In this document: positions 26,734 to 35,251 of the stretch, in pieces
Layout: each line of letters starts with the position of its first letter
Position numbering within the stretch: the first letter of the stretch is position 1
Translations under genes and position numbers: made by a program
Assembly (NCBI GenBank): GCA_001825665.1
Contig: MHXZ01000010.1
Span: 1 to 54,216, forward strand
From: Planctomycetes bacterium GWF2_41_51
GTDB lineage: Bacteria; Planctomycetota; Phycisphaerae; Sedimentisphaerales; UBA12454
Direction: 5' to 3'
Length of the DNA: 54,216 bases
The notes under the pieces: model-generated
What the model was told of the DNA's origin: nothing
Database searches by the model: none
Seen by the model: only the letters and a program-made list of their open reading frames with translations

Positions 26734-27990
26734 ATGATAATTCAATTTATTATATTTCTTCTGGATATATTGCTGATCAATGTTGTTTTTATTATTTCAT
26801 TTTACATCCGTTACGGCCTGCCGCTTCCTCAGAGCAATTTTATGACATATAAACACAATTTTGCGTTCCTGACTTTTTCATATATGCTGGCGTTTGCACT
26901 CACGAAAGTTTTTAAGAAGAGATTTATTTCCCGTTGGGACGTTAGTAAGAGAATTTCCATGGGAATGTTTATGGGGACGCTGTTTGGTTTTATGCTTGTA
27001 TACATTTTCCGTCTGAAATGGGCTGCATTTCCCTCAAGTGTTTTTGCAATTTCTTTACCTCTTGGTGTCATAATGATTTCTGCCTGTAATATTACTGTTT
27101 TAAGGATTGCGAAACGGATAATAAAACGTCTAGTAATCATTGGAAAAGAAGAGATTGAAAGTCTTCTTGGGAATGACGTGCCTTTGGAAAAAATTTATAT
27201 TGAAAAAATTGAAGATATCTTAAAACTTTATGACATAGATGAAATCATTATTTGTGAAAAAGTTCATGACGATTCCCAACTCAATCTTCTCCTCTTTCTT
27301 CTCTTAAAATCAAAAGTTCAGGTAACTTTCAGCCCGTCACTTTATTCTGATATACTATCCGGAAATCTTATTGAAGAAAACTCAGTCGAATTCATAGCGA
27401 CGTTTCTGGGAAAAAAATCCGAATGGGAAGAATTTATGATAAGAACGGTCGATATTTTAGCGGCCCTTTGTCTTTTTATCGTTACGGTGCCAATTATGCT
27501 TTTCGTTGCCTTGGTAATTAAAATCACGTCAAAGGGCTCAATATTTTATATTCAGGAACGCACTGGAAAAGACGGAAAAATATTTAAGCTTATCAAGTTC
27601 AGAACAATGATGGATGGAGCGGAAAAGAATACCGGCCCTGTATGGGCAACCAGTGAAGATAAGCGAGTCACTCCTGTGGGGAAATTTCTTCGACAAACCA
27701 GAATAGACGAATTTCCGCAATTACTGAATGTATTACAGGGACATATGTCAATGGTGGGACCGAGGCCTGAAAGGCCGCATTTTGCAAAACTTCATAAGGC
27801 GCTTAGAGGAATTAGAATGGCGGTCAAACCTGGACTGACGGGATTAGCTCAGATTAGGAGTTCTTATGGTCTCCAGCCGCGTCATAAGATCAAATACGAC
27901 TATTTATATATCCAACGCAGGTCCGCGTTACTTAACATCTATTTAATGCTCAAAACAATTCCTGTAATGTTTCTGCGCAAAGGCATTTAA
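26734..27990 (+). CDS. Polyprenyl-phosphate glycosyl-1-phosphate transferase (priming enzyme)
   Basis: A 418-residue membrane enzyme of the WbaP/WcaJ group that puts the first sugar-1-phosphate on undecaprenyl phosphate. The N-terminus has four hydrophobic segments (about residues 2-125), then a cytoplasmic Rossmann-like linker (130-225) and a hydrophobic segment near 240. The catalytic domain shows KGSIFYIQERTGKDGKIFKL, KFRTM, RIDEFPQLLNVLQG, MSMVGPRPERPHF and GLTGLAQI. It is the last gene of the plus-strand operon; about 95 bp separate it from the stop of a convergent gene. Confidence 0.92.
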   Translation: MIIQFIIFLLDILLINVVFIISFYIRYGLPLPQSNFMTYKHNFAFLTFSYMLAFALTKVFKKRFISRWDVSKRISMGMFMGTLFGFMLVYIFRLKWAAFPSSVFAISLPLGVIMISACNITVLRIAKRIIKRLVIIGKEEIESLLGNDVPLEKIYIEKIEDILKLYDIDEIIICEKVHDDSQLNLLLFLLLKSKVQVTFSPSLYSDILSGNLIEENSVEFIATFLGKKSEWEEFMIRTVDILAALCLFIVTVPIMLFVALVIKITSKGSIFYIQERTGKDGKIFKLIKFRTMMDGAEKNTGPVWATSEDKRVTPVGKFLRQTRIDEFPQLLNVLQGHMSMVGPRPERPHFAKLHKALRGIRMAVKPGLTGLAQIRSSYGLQPRHKIKYDYLYIQRRSALLNIYLMLKTIPVMFLRKGI

Positions 27991-28085
27991 GTGATCACCT
28001 GTTTTGATACCCTTTATATTCTCGCCAAGACAAAGCCGGTTATGCTCTTGAACAAAGGCTAATGAAAATTTTTACAGTTGAGTTC

Positions 28086-29579
28086 TCATCGAAGAACCTT
28101 GTAAATCACCAATTTTCTGCTATTTTCTTTATCTATCCACGTCAGATATTTTTCTTCTATATTTCTGCCGAAACTTGGTGTTACATCATTTTCTTTTACA
28201 ACTCTAATGATATAATTCACCCGTTTTGATATCTGCCTTTCATCGGAATATTCCATCCCATTTCGTTCGGCATAATAAGTTATCCTCTTATCCGGCACGG
28301 CAATTATATCTTCTGGGGTAGTGTTTTTATTAAGCCACATTGCGGCATCTCTGTAACCGCTTTTTTGTGAGCTTGTGTGTTTTATAAGTTTAACAAAGCA
28401 AATCGTTACTCCGAGCGCAATTAAAATGTAATACCAGTTACGCCTGTTTTTTTCAGTAGTTGATTTTCCCCTGGAAGTTCTCTCACTTATCCAGTCTGAG
28501 ATTATTTGCATACCGATAGGTACACAAAACATCGTAAATACAATAAGCGGGAGAGTGTGTCTTCTACTAATAAAATGCTGATAATTTTGCTGCCATAACA
28601 GCATCATAACATTTAGGATTATAAAAGCTGCTGCGAAAAACCCTTGTTCAATTCTCTTTGATTGTTTACGGAAATAATGCCAACAGCCGATAAACAGTCC
28701 AGGAACAAAATAATATACCAGTGTTTCAAAAATATTTTTCATAATTGTTTTGTTCCCCATTATTTCGCCTGTGTACGCTGTACTTGTGGGGGAGACAAAT
28801 TTAACATTATCGCTTACGCTGGAGGTTTCAGAAAGTCTTAGCATTCTCTGCTTGGGAAATGCATATCCCTTGATCTTCATGTATGGCGCTGCGATAATAA
28901 TAAAGCCGACCGCCATTAGTAGTAAAGCCACCGCTGCTTTAGGCCTTTTCATCCTGTTTGTTGGCCTGACAAGATTGAACAGCAGCCATATGCCTCCGTA
29001 TATTAACAACTGACAGCTTTCGGAGCGAACTAAGTATCCTAATCCAGTCGTAATTCCTGCCAGTCCGAACATTTGGCTTTTGCGGTATTGTGCTCCACAT
29101 AAAAGCAGCAAAAATCCGATAGATAAAAACATCAAATGCGGCCATTCCGTAAGTGCATCACTGCCGTATTCGGCAGAATCAGGTAAAATATTTAAAATCA
29201 GAATTCCCCAAAAAACAAATTTCTTCTGGTCTAACAATAGAGTACCAATATAATAAAGAAAAACAGAACCAACTAACTTGCTAAAGAGTGAAACCATTTG
29301 CGCCGAAAGAATCCATCTCTGCAGAGAATTGTTATTTGTGAAAAAATCTATAAATTTATGTATCAAAAATATAAGAAAAGGATAGCCTGGGGCTGTTTCT
29401 ATATTGGAAATAACGGAAATTGGATTGTGGGTCGTAAATTGGCGGGCGCAGTTGATGTATAGTGTGCCATCTTTTGAAATTAAAACCATTGTGGAAATTA
29501 AATAAATGCCAATTATCAGGTTAACCAGTGTTAAAATTGTAAGGTTTTTAAAATCCGTTTTTTCAATCAGTCTTTGCAT
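28086..29579 (-). CDS. GT-C (PMT/ArnT-like) membrane glycosyltransferase
   Basis: From the ATG at 29579 the product has 497 residues (a TTG at 29597 would add six). About ten hydrophobic helices are visible. The first loop, DGTLYINCARQF with nearby Asp and ETAPGYPFLIFLIHKF, is the pattern of GT39/GT83 transferases, which take a sugar from a polyprenyl phosphate and add it on the outer side of the membrane. The C-terminal soluble part contains AAMWLNKNTTPEDIIAVPD. It is convergent to the polysaccharide operon and could decorate the same glycan or a protein. It has its own, unidentified promoter. Confidence 0.82.
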   Translation of the reverse strand: MQRLIEKTDFKNLTILTLVNLIIGIYLISTMVLISKDGTLYINCARQFTTHNPISVISNIETAPGYPFLIFLIHKFIDFFTNNNSLQRWILSAQMVSLFSKLVGSVFLYYIGTLLLDQKKFVFWGILILNILPDSAEYGSDALTEWPHLMFLSIGFLLLLCGAQYRKSQMFGLAGITTGLGYLVRSESCQLLIYGGIWLLFNLVRPTNRMKRPKAAVALLLMAVGFIIIAAPYMKIKGYAFPKQRMLRLSETSSVSDNVKFVSPTSTAYTGEIMGNKTIMKNIFETLVYYFVPGLFIGCWHYFRKQSKRIEQGFFAAAFIILNVMMLLWQQNYQHFISRRHTLPLIVFTMFCVPIGMQIISDWISERTSRGKSTTEKNRRNWYYILIALGVTICFVKLIKHTSSQKSGYRDAAMWLNKNTTPEDIIAVPDKRITYYAERNGMEYSDERQISKRVNYIIRVVKENDVTPSFGRNIEEKYLTWIDKENSRKLVIYKVLR

Positions 29580-29788
29580 AACTTTTTTCGGCAACAATAT
29601 TTATGTGCCTTCCCTTTTTTCACCAGTTACAAAATTGAACCAATAATTTTAGCATGGAAGATAATATAACAAAAAATGATTTTTTCTCACGTCTTTTTCG
29701 TTCGGACAATCCCAATATTCCAAAATTAACTGCAATAATTGCTGCAAGCGCAGTTTGTTCTGGGTTTAAGTCCTTGTGTTTCAAATGG

Positions 29789-29816
29789 TTATATCTCTAC
29801 CCATACAGCTTTCCAA
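29789..29816 (+). repeat. 28-bp direct repeat, right copy
   Basis: Partner of 1960-1987, with one internal mismatch (T at 29810). Downstream the sequence departs from the tRNA-Gly fragment seen after the left copy, keeping only a short CTG. A variant of the upstream word ACTGCAATCGCAG is present 36 bp before it (GCTGCAAGCGCAG, 29741-29753). Confidence 0.6.
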
Positions 29817-30496
29817 CTGATTCTAATCGCGTCTCAAAAGGGATTCGTTAACGCTGCGCAAGTTTTGACTAAAATGAGGGGGGTTTTGGGCTGTAAGTAC
29901 GTTTGTTGAAACGCAGTTACAGTTTTTTTCATTAAAACGTTCAAAAGTACAAAAAAAGCGAAAAAAAAGTGAGAAAAAAGCGAAGAAAAGTAATAAAAAA
30001 GCGTTACAAAGCGATTGAAAAGTGAAAACTTGCGCATTTCTATAATTTTAGAGAAAAAATCGCTTGCGCAAAATTGTTGAATACACTATATGTAGGGGTT
30101 TCATCCGTCTTCGACACGATTCTCCGCTTCGCTACGAAAGACTTATGGCAAAAAAGATGGTTCGACAAGCTCACCAAAAACTTGCACCCGATTGCATCCC
30201 AAGGAAGCTAAAGTCGGGTGCAGGCTCAATGTTTTTAACAGCGGGTTATGCGGATAACGCGGATTTTCTAAAAAGTTAGAACCAAAAACAAATGCAAGCT
30301 AAATCTACCCTTAATTGAGATAACACAATTTATAAAGTCATGATATATATTAAAAATGTTATATATATTTTTAATCTATTATTTATATATTCAACCTATT
30401 ATGAAAAAGCTCTCATAAGTCTTTATTTTTATTCTTAATCACTGATTCCACTGATGACGTTGAATTTGTGATTTTCATTTTTGCCACAGAGAACAC

Positions 30497-30596
30497 CCCC
30501 GATATGATTTCTTCAATGAATCGCAATTTGATATCCTGGCAAAATCTGGCAATGCTCATATTGGTATCTGCTAACGTTTAAAGAAATCATACGGGG
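30497..30596. repeat. MITE-like inverted-repeat element inside a dispersed repeat
   Basis: CCCCGATATGATTTCTT (30497-30513) is matched by AAGAAATCATACGGGG (30581-30596), differing by one extra A. The 100-bp unit sits between CCACAGAGAACAC and CAGAGTTCACAGAG, as if it had inserted into a copy of the CCACAGAG..CACAGAG repeat found elsewhere in the window. No coding capacity. Confidence 0.5.
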
Positions 30597-30906
30597 CAGG
30601 CAGAGTTCACAGAGATAATTTTTTTTAGACACGGTCCCCGCCTTCGCGAGGATGACAACATTAACGGATTAACACAGGCAGATTGCTTTAAAACAATGTT
30701 CTGCGAACATTCTAAAAAAATTAAAAATAATCCCTACAACAAGCAAGCTTGCTCCGGTATTATATTTTTATTTTTTATCCCTGCTGGATTGCGTCTTTAA
30801 AGCAATATTAGTCGCTGAGACTGTGTGTTTTTGGTTTAACAAGAATTTTGATTGAAGAGGGGAAAATAAAAGAGTAAAATTGTTATAGATTCAGTGAGGA
30901 AAAATC

Positions 30907-32934
30907 GTGATTGAAAAACAAATATTTGTCGGAAGAACAGAAGAACTTAACCAGTTCAAAAAAGCCTTAGAAGACAAAAGAGGGCAGGCAATTTTAGTCG
31001 TCGGCCAATCCGGTATGGGAAAAACTCTGCTCGTGAATAAAATGACTGAAATCGCAACAATCCATCCAGATCTGAAATGCGGTGCTGTAAGATATGAAGT
31101 AACTCAAACCGATACAGTAGATTCTACAATGGCTTTGATGATGGATAATGCATTTGAAGCGGCACAAATTACCGAAAGCTCTTTTGCAGGAACAACAAAA
31201 AGATTAGAACAATGGAAAGCGTTTTTAAATGTATTTAATCTTGGAGATTTAGTTTTAAGCCTGCGCAGAGACTCAGCAACACATACACGAGAGCAGTTTC
31301 TTAGCAAATTGCATTTAATTTCAAGTAAAATGGCGGAGAACGGAAGAGCGATATTTATAATCGACCCAGAGAAATATATGCAGGAGAAAAGCGACCAGTC
31401 GTGGGCGATAGTAATAAAGAGTTTGCCTGAAAAGATAAAATTTATTTTCGCACAAAGAAATGAAGATGTACTTGTCGAAAGTGAAACATTTAGTGAATTA
31501 GATAACGTGATTCGAATTCCGGAGAAAAGTCTTGATGCGCTCGCTGGTTCTGCCGTTGATGAATTGATAAATTTAGAATCTGCGCATATTAAATATCCAA
31601 TTGCTGAAATAAAAAAAGTAATAGCAAGATATAAGGGGCATCCTTACGCAATTGGAGCAGCATTGGGATTGTTAAAAGCTGGGATAAAATTAGAGGAATT
31701 GCCGAAAAGACCTGAACCGACAAAATTTGCAGAAATTCAATGGAAAAAAGTTTGCAGCATAAGTGAAGCTGCAATTCGATTATTCAGGGCATACGCAATA
31801 CTAGAAATCGGTGTACCAGACGATGTCTCATTTTATGTCGCAGAACTAAATTCCAGCCAATTTCAGCATTTGATTGCAGATAATTATCTTAAAGGACTTT
31901 TACGCGAAGAAGGAGAAGGTAAAAGAATTTATCATTCGATATTAGCAGATTATATTTTAATGCAAATGAATGAAGAGGAGAAAAAGCGATGCCACCGGAG
32001 AGCAGTAAAAATATATGAAGATAGAATAAAAGAATCACATATAAAGCGAATTCTACCTAAAGAATTCGATATAACAAGGCTTCCTGAACACGTTCTGACG
32101 GCATACGGAGAACAAGCTTTTTTGATAGTATTTGTAAATATATGCACTAAATATCTGTTAAATTGTAACCACTTAGACGTTTTTGTCAATTTATCTGAAC
32201 GAGCTTCAAAAATGGTTGAACCAGATTCATATGAAGGGTGTTCCATATGGGCGAATCTTGCAGACACTATGGTACACATCGGCTGGTTAGATGAAGCAGA
32301 AAAAATTTATAATGATATTTTAGAAACGGCTCAAAAACAAAATTGGCGTCACTTTATAGGAAGCGCTAAGGTGGGTATTGGTAAAATTTATATGTTCCGA
32401 GAAAAACAAGAAGATGCTGAAAGAATGTTTTATGAAGCATTACCAATGATTTTGCAAAGTGATATTCCTTTAGTTTTTAGCTATCTTGGTGTAATTTATA
32501 GAAATCGAGGTAAATTAGATTTAGCAGAAGAAAAATTGGAGGGAGCAATAGCTTTCGATAAAGCATTTAATAATCAACAAGGATTGGGAAGTGATTATGA
32601 TAACCTAGGACGCGTTCATTTTGAACGTTATAAAATATATAAATCTAAAAATGATCCTCGTGCAACGCAGGAATTCGAAAATGCCAAAAAGATGTTCAGT
32701 GATGCTCTAGCTATCAATTCAAGTCCTGAATACAAAAGACCTGAAGGTATCGCTGTCAATAAAGTCCATTTAGGAGAACTGTTTAAAGAAGTTGGAGATA
32801 TAAAAAAAGCAAAAGAATACTGGAAAAGTGCGATTGATCAATTTAACGAAATTGAAATGTCTGATAAAGCTAAAGCAATCGCAAAATTGATAGAGGTAAT
32901 TGATAAGAATGAGACAGTTGCTTCGATGGGATAG
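30907..32934 (+). CDS. STAND-like ATPase with C-terminal TPR repeats
   Basis: A 675-residue protein started at GTG (30907), with GAGGA a few bases upstream. Residues 1-260 form an AAA/STAND NTPase: IFVGRTEELNQF (the usual opening of AAA_16 domains), Walker A GQSGMGKT (33-40) and RAIFIID as Walker B. Residues 260-420 look like a winged-helix region. From about 440 to the end are tetratricopeptide repeats (IWANLADTMVHIGWLDEAEKI, LGVIYRNRGKLDLAEEKLE, DYDNLGRVHFERY). STAND proteins switch on by oligomerisation when the repeats bind a ligand; here no effector domain is evident. It is monocistronic. It may be a signalling or defence sensor; the role is unknown. Confidence 0.8.
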   Translation: MIEKQIFVGRTEELNQFKKALEDKRGQAILVVGQSGMGKTLLVNKMTEIATIHPDLKCGAVRYEVTQTDTVDSTMALMMDNAFEAAQITESSFAGTTKRLEQWKAFLNVFNLGDLVLSLRRDSATHTREQFLSKLHLISSKMAENGRAIFIIDPEKYMQEKSDQSWAIVIKSLPEKIKFIFAQRNEDVLVESETFSELDNVIRIPEKSLDALAGSAVDELINLESAHIKYPIAEIKKVIARYKGHPYAIGAALGLLKAGIKLEELPKRPEPTKFAEIQWKKVCSISEAAIRLFRAYAILEIGVPDDVSFYVAELNSSQFQHLIADNYLKGLLREEGEGKRIYHSILADYILMQMNEEEKKRCHRRAVKIYEDRIKESHIKRILPKEFDITRLPEHVLTAYGEQAFLIVFVNICTKYLLNCNHLDVFVNLSERASKMVEPDSYEGCSIWANLADTMVHIGWLDEAEKIYNDILETAQKQNWRHFIGSAKVGIGKIYMFREKQEDAERMFYEALPMILQSDIPLVFSYLGVIYRNRGKLDLAEEKLEGAIAFDKAFNNQQGLGSDYDNLGRVHFERYKIYKSKNDPRATQEFENAKKMFSDALAINSSPEYKRPEGIAVNKVHLGELFKEVGDIKKAKEYWKSAIDQFNEIEMSDKAKAIAKLIEVIDKNETVASMG

Positions 32935-33428
32935 TCGAGACAAAGAAAAAATAAACAGAGTTTTTGAAATATTAGGCTGATTCCCTGTAGTTAAATCAAA
33001 GAAGCAACTTCTCGGGAATGACACTCCAATGAAGTGACTTCAAAGCAGAATAGCTCATCCTAATAATATGGCGGAATTAAACCGCCGCACCGATAAAAAG
33101 AAATAAACCAAGGTGCGGGATAAAAATTGAAAAGTGTGCGAAAAGTGGGAAAGGTGTGAAGGGGGAGATGAATAACAAATTTAAGAGTGAAGATTGAAAA
33201 ATGAAGATTTGATGCAGTTTGGCCAGCATGTTGGACTGGGGGTTCAACGGTCTTTCCATTTGAATGATATGACAATATTGACAAAATGGGTAAAGTGGAC
33301 AAAATAGGAGCCCCGCACCAATTTATATTACCGTAGTGTAAGTGGAATAAATGAATAATTTAATTGGTGCGATAGACCCGTCCGATAAGAAAAATTTGAT
33401 AAATTTTTGAATATTTTGGGAAAAAATG
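32935..33428. other. Non-coding region upstream of mraZ
   Basis: No gene is seen. Two inverted repeats are present: CCGCACC (33082-33088) with GGTGCGG (33112-33118), and GCACCAATT (33315-33323) with AATTGGTGC (33362-33370). The strand is purine-rich with repeated GTGGGA- and GTGCGA-like words (33110-33170, 33285-33300). The ORFs here look random. Confidence 0.5.
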
Positions 33429-33483
33429 TTGACTAAGTGGGGTGTGGTGGTAATATTTGGGTCATAAAGTAACTAAAGTGGGA
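33429..33483 (+). promoter_or_regulatory. mraZ promoter with GTGGG boxes
   Basis: TTGACT (33429-33434) and TAATAT (33451-33456), 16 bp apart, form a good sigma70-type promoter. GTGGGG (33437-33442) lies in the spacer and GTGGGA (33478-33483) just before the start codon, 41 bp apart. MraZ is known to bind GTGGGN repeats upstream of its own gene, so self-repression is likely. Confidence 0.65.
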
Positions 33484-33491
33484 CAAATTCC

Positions 33492-33965
33492 ATGCTTTTA
33501 CTAACAGGCGAATATGAAGGCACAGTTGACGAAAAAGGACGCGTCTTCATCTCTAACAAACTCCGCAGTCAGATAGACTGCGAGGAGTGCGGGAGCAGTT
33601 TCTATTTAGCTGTTGGTTCTAATGGAATTATGTGTCTTTATCCGGAAAAGTCTTTCAAGCAAATTGCCCTTGCCGAGTCGCCAGGGACGGTGGCCCCCGA
33701 CGAGGCGGTCGTGTATGAGCGAATGAATTTCGCATTGGCCAGCAGGGTAGAGCTGGATCGGCAGGGCAGGCTTTTAATAAGTGAAAAAATCAGGAAGCGA
33801 GCAAATCTTGGAAATGACCTGACGCTGCTCGGTGTGAGGGATCATATCGAGTTGTGGAATTCGGAGGATTGGGAAAAATATGTTGCCGATCATTCCGGAC
33901 AGTTCCAGCAGCAGACAATGCAGGCAAGACAGGCAGTGCTCGCTAAAGAAGGAAAAGAGATATAG
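33492..33965 (+). CDS. mraZ: Transcriptional regulator MraZ
   Basis: A 157-residue protein with two SpoVT/AbrB-type swapped-hairpin repeats: GEYEGTVDEKGRVFISNKLR (7-26) and RVELDRQGRLLISEKIRKRA. MraZ is the DNA-binding regulator at the head of division and cell-wall clusters and forms rings. The C-terminal Gln-rich tail (QFQQQTMQARQA) is slightly longer than usual. It heads a plus-strand operon with rsmH, a LysM protein, an FtsL-like protein and ftsI. GTGGG boxes upstream point to autoregulation. Confidence 0.95.
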   Translation: MLLLTGEYEGTVDEKGRVFISNKLRSQIDCEECGSSFYLAVGSNGIMCLYPEKSFKQIALAESPGTVAPDEAVVYERMNFALASRVELDRQGRLLISEKIRKRANLGNDLTLLGVRDHIELWNSEDWEKYVADHSGQFQQQTMQARQAVLAKEGKEI

Positions 33966-34084
33966 CTTTCGGCTAACGGTTGCGGCGACGCAACTCGTTT
34001 CGTAAAATGTAATACGTTGACGTAACGGGAAATCGCAACCTAATGAAAAATGAATATGTTAAACATTGTTTAAGGAGTGGGCGA

Positions 34085-34288
34085 ATGTATAGGGATATAG
34101 ATCATTGCACAACGGTTCTGGAAAGTCTCAAGGGCAGCAGACCTGCGGACGAACAGGCTTTCGCATCAATCAATATTTTAGCAGACAGACTCAATAATGT
34201 TCATAAAATGTTTCCGGGTCTGAATGTGGAATTTTCGCCGCAAGTGCAGGCGCTTATTGAGCAGGAATCAGTTCTTGCAATAAGTTAA
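34085..34288 (+). CDS. Small conserved-context protein between mraZ and rsmH
   Basis: The start at 34085 is preferred because AAGGAG lies 7-8 bases upstream; this gives 67 residues. The in-frame ATG at 34043 (81 residues) has no ribosome site. The protein is soluble and mostly helical (ASINILADRLNNVHKMF). I do not recognise a family. Its position inside the division-wall operon suggests a related role, but nothing in the sequence shows one. Confidence 0.6.
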   Translation: MYRDIDHCTTVLESLKGSRPADEQAFASINILADRLNNVHKMFPGLNVEFSPQVQALIEQESVLAIS

Positions 34289-34309
34289 TTCGCGTGGAAA
34301 GTTAATAAT

Positions 34310-35206
34310 ATGCAGGCTGAGCATAAACCAGTTCTTGCGCAGAGCATCAGAGAAATGATTCAATTGAAATCTGATGCGGTAGTTGTTGACGCGACAGTGG
34401 GTTTTGCCGGTCACAGCAGGATTTTTGCAGAAACTCTCGATGCAAACGGTACGCTCATAGGACTCGACGTTGACCAGAAATGTCTTGAGACTGCTAAAGA
34501 AAATTTAAAAGATTTGCAATGCAGGGTTTTACTTGTGCATGCGAATTTTTCGGAAATCGCAGAAGTAATGCAGCAAAATGGGATAGAAGCGGCGGATTTG
34601 ATTTTCGCAGACCTTGGGATTTGTTCAGGGCAGCTTGCGGATATGGACAGGGGGCTGAGTTTCGGTCAAGATATGAAGCTGGATATGCGGCTTGATGACA
34701 GGCTTGAAGTTACGGCCGCTGATATAGTGAACAACAGGGACGAAAAAGGATTAGCCGACCTGATATATGAATTTGGTGAGGAACGGGCGTCACGGAAGAT
34801 TGCCCGTTCCATCGTTGATTACCGGCACAAAGCGAAAATAAAAACAACAGGGCAGCTTGCTGATATAATTTGCAAGGCGTTTGGCTGCGATCCGAATTCG
34901 CGAAGAAGTAAACTTCATCCTGCGACTAAAACATTTCAGGCTCTGCGAATCGCGGTCAATGATGAACTTGGCAATTTGGAAATATTTCTAAATTCTATTC
35001 CATCTTTGTTGAAAAAACATGGGAGAGCGGCGATAATAAGTTTTCACAGTCTTGAAGACCGGATAGTGAAAAATAATTTTCGCAGTAATAAAGCCGCGGG
35101 AGTTTATGATATAATCACGAAAAAGCCGATAATTGCAGATAGGACGGAAGTTTTGGAAAATCCCCGTTCGAGAAGCGCGAAATTAAGAATAGCAGAAAAA
35201 ATTTAA
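34310..35206 (+). CDS. rsmH: 16S rRNA m4C1402 methyltransferase RsmH (MraW)
   Basis: A 298-residue SAM methyltransferase that N4-methylates C1402 of 16S rRNA. Family motifs are in order: HKPVL near the start, VVDATVGFAGHSR (motif I), FADLGICSGQLADMDRGLSF, KTFQALRIAVNDEL and ISFHSLEDRIVKNNF. Length is normal. The DLGVSSxQ motif has the variant DLGICSGQ. It lies 21 bp after the small ORF. Confidence 0.96.
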   Translation: MQAEHKPVLAQSIREMIQLKSDAVVVDATVGFAGHSRIFAETLDANGTLIGLDVDQKCLETAKENLKDLQCRVLLVHANFSEIAEVMQQNGIEAADLIFADLGICSGQLADMDRGLSFGQDMKLDMRLDDRLEVTAADIVNNRDEKGLADLIYEFGEERASRKIARSIVDYRHKAKIKTTGQLADIICKAFGCDPNSRRSKLHPATKTFQALRIAVNDELGNLEIFLNSIPSLLKKHGRAAIISFHSLEDRIVKNNFRSNKAAGVYDIITKKPIIADRTEVLENPRSRSAKLRIAEKI

Positions 35207-35251
35207 TAATTTGCCCGGCTGATGCGGGGCTTTAAAAAAGGAGTTTTAACA

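Larger units (their letters stand above)
29580..30906. other. 1.3-kb non-coding region rich in repeats
   Basis: No credible gene is seen. It contains the right copy of the 28-bp direct repeat (29789-29816), a 12-bp inverted repeat TGCGCAAGTTTT (29855-29866) / AAAACTTGCGCA (30025-30036) enclosing a purine-rich stretch of GCGAAAA and GTGA words, a dispersed repeat near 30110-30165, a very A+T-rich stretch (30330-30420), a CCACAGAGAACAC dispersed repeat and a hairpin element (30497-30596). The promoter of the downstream ATPase should lie at the right edge. Confidence 0.6.

Noticed and set aside
29654-29851. 65-codon ORF over the right direct repeat
   Set aside because: It covers the repeat and has no start signal or protein features.
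30064-30279. 71-codon ORF on the plus strand
   Set aside because: It reads through a dispersed non-coding repeat (TTCGCTACGAAAGAC, GGTTCGACAAGCTCACC words) and has no ribosome site or family features.
33060-33302. Minus-strand ORFs upstream of mraZ
   Set aside because: They arise from purine-rich repeated sequence, overlap each other and lack start signals.
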